From UBA1715 sp045600045 (GTDB taxonomy: Bacteria > Bacteroidota > Bacteroidia > Bacteroidales > UBA1715): a DNA stretch of 12,696 nucleotides. Positions within the stretch are counted from its first letter, which is position 1; the number at the start of each line of letters is the position of its first letter. The translations under genes and the position numbers were made by a program. The stretch spans positions 1 to 12,696 of the forward strand of contig JAZRXD010000076.1 in NCBI GenBank assembly GCA_045600045.1, written 5' to 3'. Of the stretch, positions 1-7,783 are shown one piece after another. Under the pieces are notes generated by a model, which saw only the letters and a list, made by a program, of their open reading frames with translations, was not told the origin of the DNA and did no database searches.

Positions 1-14
1 AAGAATGATATTCT

Positions 15-363
15 AAAAAATCAAGTTTTTTGAATACACGTAGAGATTTATCCAAGAAATCTCAAAAATCCATACTTGCAAAAAATCGAGATTTTTGAAC
101 AAACGTGAAGAATTATTCAGGGGAACTTCAAAAATGGTTAAAAATCAAAACTTCAAAAAATGGCAGTTTTTGAAAACTTATGGATAATTGCCTGGAAATA
201 TTCAAAAATTCTAATTTAAAAAAATCGCATTATTTTTTCACGAAAAGGGAATTATTCAGGATAAACTCAAAAAATCGAGAATTTGTAGTAGAAAAATGTT
301 CAATTGAATTTTAGGGAGATAATTTAGTGGATAACCAGATTCAATGTAAAAAATAGTTTTTTT
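15..363. repeat. Degenerate tandem array of A-tract/dyad units
   Basis: About six imperfect units start with a run of six or seven A, usually followed by TC or TG, at positions 15, 80, 155, 218, 269 and 348. The spacings are 65, 75, 63, 51 and 79 bp. Units 1 to 3 then carry TTTTTGAA and, 30-40 bp later, (T)TCAAAAA, so each can fold; in unit 2 the 9-bp arms 91-99 and 127-135 match perfectly. Unit 2 also contains the head-to-head dyad AAAAATC-GA-GATTTTT. The core AATTATTCAGG is identical in units 2 and 4 (111-121 and 250-260) and blurred in units 1 and 3. No reading frame of note crosses the region. The array may continue left of the window. I do not recognise a named repeat family. Confidence 0.6.
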
Positions 364-365
364 GA

Positions 366-412
366 ATTTTCAGTTTCAAAAAATTAACTGTTTATATTTT
401 GAAACTGAAAAT
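366..412. repeat. Perfect 16-bp inverted repeat, 15-nt loop
   Basis: The left arm ATTTTCAGTTTCAAAA (366-381) is the exact reverse complement of the right arm at 397-412, with a 15-nt loop between them. Neither outer flank has a T-run in the 3' direction of either strand, so it is not a standard intrinsic terminator. It directly follows the degenerate array and shares its TTTTGAA/TTCAAAA vocabulary, and may be a longer, better kept member. A protein-binding site, a structured RNA or the remnant of a small mobile palindrome are all possible. Confidence 0.7.
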
Positions 413-604
413 AGGAAGAGAACAAGTTTGTTAAAATAATTAAACGATTTTGCATGAAAATACCTTAGAAGCCCTATTTATCTTAGAAAAGCATTTTTTG
501 TCCTATAATCAATATTATGTTAAATAGAATATTTGAAGAATTTCCCTATTTAAGGTACTTATTAAATAAAATCCCGTCAGCTTGATTTTTACGAATAAAG
601 AGTT
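413..604. other. AT-rich gene-free spacer
   Basis: No coding frame, RNA gene or exact TAnnTTTG promoter element is visible here. Two short echoes occur: CCCTATTTA near 473 and 543, and CTTAGAA near 463 and 482. The only structural candidate is the weak dyad annotated separately at 568-589. Confidence 0.5.
568..589 (-). terminator. Weak terminator candidate for the envelope operon
   Basis: Read on the minus strand just past the nucleotidase stop codon, AAAATC (589-584) can pair with GATTTT (573-568) around a 10-nt loop, and the following bases are T-rich. The stem is only 6 bp and AT-rich, so termination here is uncertain. No stronger hairpin was seen between the stop codon and the inverted repeat at 366-412. 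Confidence 0.3.
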
Positions 605-2206
605 CTATTTTATTTTCACTGGATTAAGCAGTCCTTTATACGAAAAATTTATGGTACCGTTGAGTCTCATAAAAAATTCCACAAAGATTTCTTGCATTGT
701 ATTGCACGGCGTGAATCTTTTAGTATAAATATTGTCGTCAGTTTTTTTCAGCTTATTGCGTATATTGTAACCGTCGCCATGTTCAAGTAGGAAAGAACTG
801 ATTGCTACCGTGTAGGTTTTGTTTGCCTCAAGTGGATATTGATGTTCACCGACAGTAATATTTGCTGAAACAACTCTCCTTTTTCCGTTTTTTACTTTTG
901 CAAGTCCGTTGCGTACGACTACCGGTGTTTTAATGCTTGTATCTATTTCGTACGAAAGTCCAGCCGTGTGCAAAAATCCGCCAAATTCCTGTGGACATTT
1001 TGATGCTCCAACTTCAAGCATATCCAAAATATCCGAGCCTTTCATTGTTACAACGGCTATAGTATCTTCAAATGGCAATGTTTCTTTTAGATTGTACGTG
1101 CGAATTTCTCCTGTAGGTAACGCAGCTCGTATGCTACCACCATTTATTACGGCAATATCAGTTCCCAAAACTGTTTTCATTGCATCGGCACACAATGCAC
1201 CTATTGTGCATCCTTGTGTGTAGGGAAGTCTCTCCCCTTTTGCATCGTATAAAGGCATATCTAAATCGTTGATACACAAGTATGAATCATCACTACTCTC
1301 GCATTCTTGTTTAGATGTTTGTATGATGTTGGCAACGTATTCATTTTCGTATGGTATGTCTTTTGTTGCTATCAATTCCGTACTAATTGTACCATTTTCT
1401 GCAATGGTAAGTTTCCCTATTGAGTGAAATTTACATCCTGTGGATGATAGTACAACATTCTCCCCTACCTTGTTTTTCACGATTTTCATAGGAATGCTGT
1501 CATGCGAATGTCCGTCTAAAAACACATCAATGCCTGTAGTTTCTTGTATCAACTTCGTTGACGTTTCTGTTCCAAGATGCGCAAGAAGTACAATGTAGTC
1601 TGGATTAGAACTTCGTGCCAATTCTACTTCTTTTTGAACAAGTTTTGTGTAGTTTTTAGGATAAAAATCATATACTACGTTCCCCTTTTCGTCTGTAAAA
1701 TTTTTCGGTGACGATGATCCCACCGCATCTGGCGTTGTTACGCCAATAAAAACTACGGAACGGTTGCCAAAATAATTTGTAATCAAACATTCATTAAACA
1801 ATGGTGTTTTCGATTGTTTTGAAATGAAATTACAACAAACAATATGTGTTTTCGGCATTAATTGGCTGACGTATAGTAACTGTTTGGGTGTAAAATCAAA
1901 TTCGTGGTTGCCTAATGTAACGTATTGGTAACCGCAGGCATTCATAATATGTGCAATATGTTCACCTTTGTCGCAACTTCCCATAATTCCACCAGACAAG
2001 AAATCGCCACACGAGACAAGCATTACATTGTCGTTTTGCTTTTTCAACTCGTCGCGCAACCCCGCAATTTTTGCATAACCGTCAACCGCACAATGCACAT
2101 CGTTGTCGTAGAGAATAATGATGTCGGATTGCTGTGCCAGCAGACAAAACGGCAAAGCGACAATCCAAAGGATGCAAACGACGGTTTTATGTAAATTCTT
2201 CAACAC
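605..2206 (-). CDS. Secreted 5'-nucleotidase / UshA-type metallophosphoesterase
   Basis: This is an exported two-metal phosphohydrolase of the 5'-nucleotidase (UshA/CD73) family, expected to release phosphate from extracytoplasmic nucleotides or nucleotide sugars. The 533-residue protein has a signal peptide (about 1-25). The metallophosphoesterase signatures are all present: D-N-D-V-H (34-38), G-D (67-68), G-N-H-E (99-102), H210 and G-H-S-H (232-235). The C-terminal nucleotidase domain follows, with N-G-G-S-I-R (355-360), F-G-G-F (408-411) and H-G-D-G-Y (476-480) in the substrate-binding region. Length is normal for the family. The start is GTG at 2206, 4 bp after the upstream stop codon; no nearer ATG would keep the signal peptide. 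It is the last gene of the operon. The mature part has about 13 cysteines, many for a periplasmic enzyme. The family call is firm; the exact substrate cannot be read from sequence. Confidence 0.93.
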   Translation of the reverse strand: MLKNLHKTVVCILWIVALPFCLLAQQSDIIILYDNDVHCAVDGYAKIAGLRDELKKQNDNVMLVSCGDFLSGGIMGSCDKGEHIAHIMNACGYQYVTLGNHEFDFTPKQLLYVSQLMPKTHIVCCNFISKQSKTPLFNECLITNYFGNRSVVFIGVTTPDAVGSSSPKNFTDEKGNVVYDFYPKNYTKLVQKEVELARSSNPDYIVLLAHLGTETSTKLIQETTGIDVFLDGHSHDSIPMKIVKNKVGENVVLSSTGCKFHSIGKLTIAENGTISTELIATKDIPYENEYVANIIQTSKQECESSDDSYLCINDLDMPLYDAKGERLPYTQGCTIGALCADAMKTVLGTDIAVINGGSIRAALPTGEIRTYNLKETLPFEDTIAVVTMKGSDILDMLEVGASKCPQEFGGFLHTAGLSYEIDTSIKTPVVVRNGLAKVKNGKRRVVSANITVGEHQYPLEANKTYTVAISSFLLEHGDGYNIRNKLKKTDDNIYTKRFTPCNTMQEIFVEFFMRLNGTINFSYKGLLNPVKIK

Positions 2207-2210
2207 TATG

Positions 2211-3788
2211 CTACTTCAAGTTCAGCGACATTGTTTTTGGATATACCACTGTGTAAGAAAGCTTTACTTTCTTCGTCTCTGCAGGTTGTAAATTAAGATC
2301 CCAAGTCACAATTTTATCTTCGTTTATTGTTCCTTCGTCGTATTTGACATCCGAAACTATTATTGTCGAAGATGAAGAAACTGGAACATTATCCTGAATT
2401 TCAAGTTTTATTGGATTGTGTTTGTTGTTTTTTACCGAAATAGTCCATTCAATACTTTGTTTGTAATTTTTGCCCACCGACGATTTTTTATTGAATTCAT
2501 CCGATAATATTCTGTCAACCACTATTCCATTGTCTCTTCCTAAAGAAAATTGTAATGTGTCGGTAGTTTGAGCAATTGACACATACGAATTTCCTACATA
2601 TTTTCCTTCCAAATACAATGACGCATTCCCTGAATAGAAATTATATTTTTCAAAATCAGTGATTTCTGCCATCAAGTATGCGTTTTTATCTTTTTTAGGT
2701 ACACAACGATAGAAATAATTTGCAGGCAATGAATGGGTTGCAATGTCAAGTTTTACGTTTTGTTGTCCCGAAGCAATGCTTAATTTTTCGTTAATGGCAA
2801 ATTCAACAGTTGTAAGTCGTTCTGTCGTATTTGTTTCTGTTGTATATGCTTTGGGGGCAGAATAAGAAGATCTTGCTCCATACAACGCACAACTGGATTC
2901 ATCTTTTTCCATATTTACAGCTTTGGCAACCGACTTTGACTTAATATTGCGAGCGTACAAAGTCCATTTTGTCAATACTGGAGCAGTTCCGTTCAATGAC
3001 GGATAACCAGTTGATAGTACGACATTTACATTCTCCCAATTGAAGTTTGAATATTGCTCGATTTTCGCCTTGTATTTTACTTCAATGTTTTTAGATATAT
3101 CTGTAACTCTAATTTCATAACAAGGCTTCCACGATGCTCCATTCATAAAATACGACAGTTCAAATTCTGCGTTTTGTGCTTTTTCAGAAGAAACTGTCAC
3201 AATAACTTCGGATTTTTTAGCAGAAGATGTCAACTTCACCAAGTCTTCATTTATTTTTTTGAGAGAATCTTCTACCGTTGATAGTCTTTTTTCCGTCTCG
3301 TAGATTTTTGTTCGTAAATCTAATAATTGAGTTTGATAGAATTTTAACGTTTTTTCGAGTTCGGTTAAATTCAAGTTTGAGTTGTCCCCTTTTATTTCTT
3401 TGTTGGCATTGAGAACGTCTATTTCCGTCTCATATATTTTTTTTGAAAAAGTAAGAACATTCTTGGAGTCAACTAATTGTTGTTGAATTTTGGTAAGATT
3501 GTCGATTACTGGTTGGTCGAGAACTGTTCGCGACGAAACATTCAATATCGTAAATTCACCAAAACCTTCTACACGAATCGATGCATCGCTCAAAGTATTT
3601 GTGATGTCGGTAAACACAACCCGACTCACTCCCGCTGGTATTTGCGTCTGTGCCGTACTATATACCGAAGCTCCTGATTGATATATTATTACGTCGGTTA
3701 TTTTAGGCGATACGTTAATTTCCGTTTCAGCAAAACTACCTATACAAAAACAGGTTGCAATCAAAGTGTTGACGAGAATCTTTTTCAT
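2211..3788 (-). CDS. DUF4140/DUF4139 (MuiA-like) secreted protein
   Basis: This 525-residue protein matches the layout of the 'mucoidy inhibitor MuiA' family, whose biochemical role is not established. It has a signal peptide ending near A20, an N-terminal beta domain (DUF4140, about 28-95) and a strongly charged coiled-coil stretch (about 95-190, rich in K, E, L and Q). A C-terminal DUF4139 beta domain (about 205-520) carries the typical L-S-Y-x5-A-S-W-x-P-x-Y motif at 211-224 and the W-x-N-V-x3-L-S-T-G-Y-P block at 251-263. It ends with the W-D-L-x-L-x-P-x-E-T-K-K segment usual for the family. ATG at 3788 sits 11 bp after the preceding stop codon, with no clear Shine-Dalgarno sequence. Its place between an unknown secreted protein and a nucleotidase suggests an envelope role. 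The name MuiA should not be taken as function. Confidence 0.9.
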   Translation of the reverse strand: MKKILVNTLIATCFCIGSFAETEINVSPKITDVIIYQSGASVYSTAQTQIPAGVSRVVFTDITNTLSDASIRVEGFGEFTILNVSSRTVLDQPVIDNLTKIQQQLVDSKNVLTFSKKIYETEIDVLNANKEIKGDNSNLNLTELEKTLKFYQTQLLDLRTKIYETEKRLSTVEDSLKKINEDLVKLTSSAKKSEVIVTVSSEKAQNAEFELSYFMNGASWKPCYEIRVTDISKNIEVKYKAKIEQYSNFNWENVNVVLSTGYPSLNGTAPVLTKWTLYARNIKSKSVAKAVNMEKDESSCALYGARSSYSAPKAYTTETNTTERLTTVEFAINEKLSIASGQQNVKLDIATHSLPANYFYRCVPKKDKNAYLMAEITDFEKYNFYSGNASLYLEGKYVGNSYVSIAQTTDTLQFSLGRDNGIVVDRILSDEFNKKSSVGKNYKQSIEWTISVKNNKHNPIKLEIQDNVPVSSSSTIIVSDVKYDEGTINEDKIVTWDLNLQPAETKKVKLSYTVVYPKTMSLNLK

Positions 3789-3799
3789 TGTAGTATAAT

Positions 3800-4711
3800 T
3801 TAGAATTTTGGTTTCAAAACATATAATTTCAATCTCTGCGATTTGCTTGCTATAAAATAGATGTGATATTTCTTGTCGTTGTCGTACACAAAAATCGTTG
3901 ATGTGTTTGGTGGATTGGAGCCTTCGTTTATTGCAACAAATTCAATTAATTTCAACACACCTTTTTTACACGGAACATTCATAGAGAATTTTTCTTTCTG
4001 TAACCCAACGTTGGCTTGAAATTTTCCATCAATATATATAGCAAGAGAGTCTTTGTCAGAAACTTCCGCATCAAATATTTCTATCCGCAGCGTGTCGTAT
4101 TCACAGGTCAAGAACACTTCGTCTTTCCCGCGCAATTGGTTTATCTTTGATTTATTGAGTTTTTTGCTTGATGCAAAATCCGATTCCTCAAAATCCATTT
4201 TTCCGGTCAATAATATGGACCCCTCCCACATATTATCCAATTTATGTATCGGATTTCCTTTATAATCATAGGATTTTGTGAAAAATTCGCCTTCTATTTG
4301 TTTTATTGAATAATCTTTGGAATATTCAACAACAGGAATTTCCGTGGCGTAAAACAAACTCAAAACCATACCTTTCGTTTGTTCGTAGTTGGAATAAATT
4401 GGCTTAACTTCTTCAAACGAAATCTTCCTGTCTTTAATCACTCCTTCAATCAAAGAAGAATCGTGTTCCATCGACACAGGATTAAATGTAACCGCAACGC
4501 CTTTTATCTTTCCGTCGTTCTCTTTGTTGAAAAAGATTGCATAATCAATGCTGTGTTGGTAACCGCCATGAATACTATACACAGTGTCGTCAAAAATCCG
4601 TTTGTCCTTGTCAAAATAGACTTTGCCTGTAAATTCGTAGGTGTATTCTGTTTGACAAAAAGTCGTCAATGCAGCAAATACACCTAAAAACAAAGATAAA
4701 ATTCTTTTCAT
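3800..4711 (-). CDS. Secreted protein of unknown function, C-terminal beta-sandwich-like domain
   Basis: I do not recognise the whole 303-residue protein. It has a signal peptide (about 1-19) ending in T-T-F-C-Q; the F before Cys does not fit a lipobox, so ordinary export is more likely than lipidation. The middle (about 25-190) is rich in beta-forming and aromatic residues with no family motif I can name. The C-terminal stretch (about 200-303) resembles a domain I associate with secreted Bacteroidota proteins: D-S-L-A-I-Y-I-D-G-K (221-230), then a G-V-L-K-L-I-E-F strand, then N-E-G-S-N-P-P-N-T (262-270) and a terminal beta hairpin. The domain resemblance is recall, not a search result. It lies 29 bp after the beta-barrel gene and 11 bp before the DUF4139 gene. 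Possible roles include an adhesin-like or carbohydrate-binding accessory, but nothing here proves one. Confidence 0.85.
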   Translation of the reverse strand: MKRILSLFLGVFAALTTFCQTEYTYEFTGKVYFDKDKRIFDDTVYSIHGGYQHSIDYAIFFNKENDGKIKGVAVTFNPVSMEHDSSLIEGVIKDRKISFEEVKPIYSNYEQTKGMVLSLFYATEIPVVEYSKDYSIKQIEGEFFTKSYDYKGNPIHKLDNMWEGSILLTGKMDFEESDFASSKKLNKSKINQLRGKDEVFLTCEYDTLRIEIFDAEVSDKDSLAIYIDGKFQANVGLQKEKFSMNVPCKKGVLKLIEFVAINEGSNPPNTSTIFVYDNDKKYHIYFIASKSQRLKLYVLKPKF

Positions 4712-4740
4712 AGGATTTAAATTTGATTTACGACAAGAAA

Positions 4741-5460
4741 CTACTGTTGTTGTTCTTTGATTTTACCAAACGTCCACCCAAAAGAAAGACCAAGATTAGG
4801 AGTGAAATAGAATTCTTCAGCTTTCACACCAAGACCAAAACCTACTTCAAATTCGGCGGTCAAACCGCTTGCAATGCAACCTTTCCCGAAAAATGAAACT
4901 CCACCAAGATGTTCTACCATATCTTCTTTTTCGTAAATTCCATCGTCGGTAACGTTAAAATGGTTGTTTTCATTGTAATAATCCAACGTTTTACCGTTCA
5001 GTTTACCTTTGTGTAAACTATTAAAATCATCAATTGTTGTCAACAAATGTTCGCCTACAAAATTCCAATATTTGTACGAAACCCCTATCCCATATTGTAA
5101 TAAACAAGATTCGCTTGCTTTTTTAAAATAGTATCGAGGTTCTATCGTACCGTAAAAACCGCCCGGAATACAAGGTAATTGAGATTCATTGAAAAGAATT
5201 CGGGTTCCCATAATCGTTCCTGCTCCAATTTTCACCGAAAACTGCGGAACTATCTTGAATTCATAATCTAGGCAAAGCGTTCCGGTTGCTAATTGCAAAA
5301 CATTGAAAGAAACGAAATGACGACATTCCGACAAACAAATTGTTTTGGTCATGTCGCTGGTGTCAACTTCGGTATAATCAATAATCTCTTGAGAATAGGA
5401 AAATACGGAACTTGTTGCTATACAAGCTGTTGCTACGATTGTTTTTAATAAATTCTTCAT
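4741..5460 (-). CDS. Outer-membrane beta-barrel-like protein
   Basis: This 239-residue exported protein opens the operon. Its signal peptide (about 1-24) ends in S-Y-S-Q. The mature part is made of alternating polar/hydrophobic, glycine- and aromatic-rich strands such as F-S-V-K-I-G-A-G and L-Q-Y-G-I-G-V-S-Y-K-Y-W, and a closing L-G-L-S-F-G-W-T-F strand, which fits a small 8-10-stranded barrel. Instead of ending at an aromatic residue, the chain has a short K-I-K-E-Q-Q-Q tail after the last strand. The start is set at ATG 5460 and not at the in-frame TTG at 5490, because the TTG lies inside the promoter -7 element and ATG 5460 begins the signal peptide cleanly. About six cysteines remain in the mature chain, unusual for a barrel. 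No ligand or transport role can be inferred. Confidence 0.85.
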   Translation of the reverse strand: MKNLLKTIVATACIATSSVFSYSQEIIDYTEVDTSDMTKTICLSECRHFVSFNVLQLATGTLCLDYEFKIVPQFSVKIGAGTIMGTRILFNESQLPCIPGGFYGTIEPRYYFKKASESCLLQYGIGVSYKYWNFVGEHLLTTIDDFNSLHKGKLNGKTLDYYNENNHFNVTDDGIYEKEDMVEHLGGVSFFGKGCIASGLTAEFEVGFGLGVKAEEFYFTPNLGLSFGWTFGKIKEQQQ

Positions 5461-5487
5461 TGTGTTTGTTGTTTTATTAACTCGTAA

Positions 5488-5495
5488 CAAATGTA
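5488..5495 (-). promoter_or_regulatory. Bacteroidota-type -7 element for the envelope operon
   Basis: The minus strand reads TACATTTG, an exact match to TAnnTTTG, 27 bp before ATG 5460. No clear TTTG -33 element lies 19-21 bp upstream. It is the only good candidate in front of the four closely spaced minus-strand genes, so they are probably transcribed together from here. Confidence 0.6.
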
Positions 5496-5592
5496 AGAAT
5501 TACATATTATTTTGACTTTGAATGTTAAAAAAAGCCCTCATTTGTTAATAAGTTATTTTTCTACGTTTCTTCCCCAAATCCTATGTTTTTTG

Positions 5593-5600
5593 TAATATTG
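5593..5600 (+). promoter_or_regulatory. Probable -7 element for rnr-cysE
   Basis: TAATATTG matches TAnnTTTG at all fixed positions but one, and lies 20 bp before the rnr ATG. The leader after it is A-rich (AAAAACAAAAGAA), common in front of Bacteroidota genes. The -33 side is poor. It is divergent from the envelope-operon promoter, with about 100 bp between the two elements. Confidence 0.4.
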
Positions 5601-5620
5601 TAAAAACAAAAGAATGCTTT

Positions 5621-7783
5621 ATGGCAAGAAAAAACGAACATTACCGAAAATTTACGGCTTCTGAAATTTCATCGGATATTCTTTCTATTTTTAGAAAATC
5701 TCCGAAAAAGCCGTTAAACTGCAAACAAGTTGCAATTCAGTTGGGGATCAACAATAAAGAAGGTTTGGACATTGCCGCAAAATATCTCAAATCGTTGACT
5801 GAAAAAGGAGAATTGGAAGAATGCCAGAAAGGGAAATTCCATTTGAAATCGAAAATGGGCTATGTTACAGGCCGTGTGGATTTAACTCCGTATGGCACTG
5901 CGTATGTTGTTAGTCCGCAGTTAGAGGAAGATGTTTTTGTCGCCTCTCCTAACCTTAACCACGCTTTAAACAACGATTTGGTGAAGGTTGCCTTGTTCGC
6001 AAATCATGGTCGTCGTTCGCGTTTGGAAGGCGAAGTAGTTGAAATTTTAGAAGAAGGAAGGCGTGAATTTGTTGGAATTATTGAGCGCAACAAAAAATAT
6101 TCGTTTGTGATAGTTGACAAGCGATATATTCCATACGATATTTTTGTTGACAACGACGACGTGATGGATGCCAAAAATGGCCAAAAGGTTGTTGTTCAAA
6201 TAGTTGATTGGCCAAAGAAGGCGAAAAATCCTATAGGAAAAGTAACGAAAGTTTTGGGTGATGTTGGCAACAACGAAACCGAAATGCATGCTATTCTTGA
6301 GGAATTTGATTTGCCATATCGTTTCACGAAAGAAATAGAGGACGAAGCCAATGCCCTTCCAGACGACATTCCGGCATCGGAAATTAAAAACAGACGCGAC
6401 TTCCGTGATGTTCTTACGTTCACAATCGATCCTGCCGATGCGAAAGATTTCGATGATGCGTTGTCTATTGAATTTTTGGAAGACGAAACGTATCAAATCG
6501 GTGTACATATTGCCGATGTGACGTATTATGTCCGTCCAGACACAAAACTTGAAGAAGAAGCAAAAAAACGTGGCACTTCGGTTTATTTGGTTGACCGAGT
6601 TGTTCCGATGCTTCCAGAAAAATTATCGAACAATGTTTGTTCGCTTCGTCCAAACGAAGATAAGCTGACGTTTTCGGCTGTTTTCACGCTTGACAAAGAC
6701 GCGAATGTTTTGAAACAATGGTTTGGTAGAACATTAATTCGTTCGAATCGTCGATTCGCATACGAAGAAGCACAAAAAGTGATTGAAACAGGCGAAGGCG
6801 ATCTTGTAAAGGAAATCCAGACGATGGATATGTTGGCGAAGAAGCTTCGTGCTGCACGTTACGAAAAAGGTGCGATTTCGTTTGATCGCCGTGAAGTCAA
6901 ATTTAAATTGGACAAAGAAGGACACCCTACCGGTGTTTATTTCAAAGTGTCGAAAGATGCAAACAAATTGATTGAGGAATTTATGTTGTTGGCAAACAGA
7001 AAAGTCGCGGAATTCGTTGGAAAACAAAGCTCGGCGCCTACGTTTGTCTATCGTGTGCACGACAATCCTGATGATATGAAATTGAAGGATTTTTCAAATT
7101 TTATCAAGAAATTCGGATATAAAATCAATACTTCAGGTGGCGTAAATACTTCTAAGTCTATCAATAAGTTACTTGGTGATTTAAAAGGTAAAAGTGAATG
7201 TGATATTTTCGCAGGATTGGCTGTCCGTTCCATGGCAAAAGCAATCTACACGACTGAAAATATTGGTCACTATGGTTTGGCTTTCGATTATTATTGCCAT
7301 TTCACTTCCCCTATCCGTCGTTATCCTGATATGATGGTCCACAGATTGTTGGATCGTTATTTAAAGAAAAAAAGTAGCGTTTCGGAGGAAGAATACGAGG
7401 AATACTGTAAACATGCGTCTTCTCGCGAGCAATTGGCAGCAAATGCCGAACGTGCGTCAATCAAATATAAACAAGTTGAATGGATGAAAGACCATGTCGG
7501 CGAGATTTTCGATGGTACGGTCACAAGTCTTACCGAATGGGGATTTTATGTGGAACTTGACGGAAATCTTTGCGAAGGAATGGTTTCCCTTCGTGATTTG
7601 ACCGATGATATGTATATATTTGACGAACGTAATTATTGTCTTCGCGGCCGATATACAGGTAAAGAATTTACTTTGGGCGACAGAGTGACAATTAAAATAG
7701 CGCGAGCCGATTTGGTTAAACGCCAATTGGATTACGTGTTGATTACCGATGACGAAGAAAAACAAGATTCAGATAAAGAATAA
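5621..7783 (+). CDS. rnr: Ribonuclease R
   Basis: This 720-residue processive 3'-to-5' exoribonuclease (RNase II/RNB superfamily) degrades structured RNA in the cytoplasm. It has an N-terminal winged-helix-like region (about 10-75), cold-shock-type OB folds (about 78-215) and the RNB catalytic domain (about 255-600). The motif D-P-A-D-A-K-D-F-D-D lies at 270-279; D270, D276, D278 and D279 correspond to the metal-binding aspartates, with D278 at the position of the E. coli catalytic Asp. The R-R-Y-P-D-M-M-V-H-R motif follows later in the domain. A C-terminal S1 domain (about 625-710) begins G-E-I-F-D-G-T-V. Length and architecture are normal for bacterial RNase R. ATG 5621 is the first in-frame start; a nearby ATG at 5614 is out of frame. 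The gene is translationally coupled to cysE. Confidence 0.97.
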   Translation: MARKNEHYRKFTASEISSDILSIFRKSPKKPLNCKQVAIQLGINNKEGLDIAAKYLKSLTEKGELEECQKGKFHLKSKMGYVTGRVDLTPYGTAYVVSPQLEEDVFVASPNLNHALNNDLVKVALFANHGRRSRLEGEVVEILEEGRREFVGIIERNKKYSFVIVDKRYIPYDIFVDNDDVMDAKNGQKVVVQIVDWPKKAKNPIGKVTKVLGDVGNNETEMHAILEEFDLPYRFTKEIEDEANALPDDIPASEIKNRRDFRDVLTFTIDPADAKDFDDALSIEFLEDETYQIGVHIADVTYYVRPDTKLEEEAKKRGTSVYLVDRVVPMLPEKLSNNVCSLRPNEDKLTFSAVFTLDKDANVLKQWFGRTLIRSNRRFAYEEAQKVIETGEGDLVKEIQTMDMLAKKLRAARYEKGAISFDRREVKFKLDKEGHPTGVYFKVSKDANKLIEEFMLLANRKVAEFVGKQSSAPTFVYRVHDNPDDMKLKDFSNFIKKFGYKINTSGGVNTSKSINKLLGDLKGKSECDIFAGLAVRSMAKAIYTTENIGHYGLAFDYYCHFTSPIRRYPDMMVHRLLDRYLKKKSSVSEEEYEEYCKHASSREQLAANAERASIKYKQVEWMKDHVGEIFDGTVTSLTEWGFYVELDGNLCEGMVSLRDLTDDMYIFDERNYCLRGRYTGKEFTLGDRVTIKIARADLVKRQLDYVLITDDEEKQDSDKE

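Noticed and set aside
15..363. CRISPR-like array at the left edge
   Set aside because: The units differ from each other along their whole length, the spacing varies from 51 to 79 bp, and there is no constant repeat with unique spacers and no cas gene.
366..412. Perfect inverted repeat as the terminator of the minus-strand operon
   Set aside because: It is nearly 200 bp past the stop codon and is followed by A-rich rather than T-rich sequence on that strand.
605..2206. Nucleotidase as a SoxB-type thiosulfohydrolase
   Set aside because: No other sox genes are near, and the C-terminal N-G-G-S-I-R and H-G-D-G-Y motifs fit a general 5'-nucleotidase.
3800..4711. Lipoprotein call for the 303-residue protein because of the early Cys
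   Set aside because: The residues before Cys are T-T-F, and a bulky Phe at the -1 position does not fit a lipobox.
6047..6508. Open frame of 153 codons antisense to rnr
   Set aside because: It lies wholly inside a firmly identified gene and has a strange composition with no promoter or family motif. Similar antisense frames elsewhere were dropped for the same reason.
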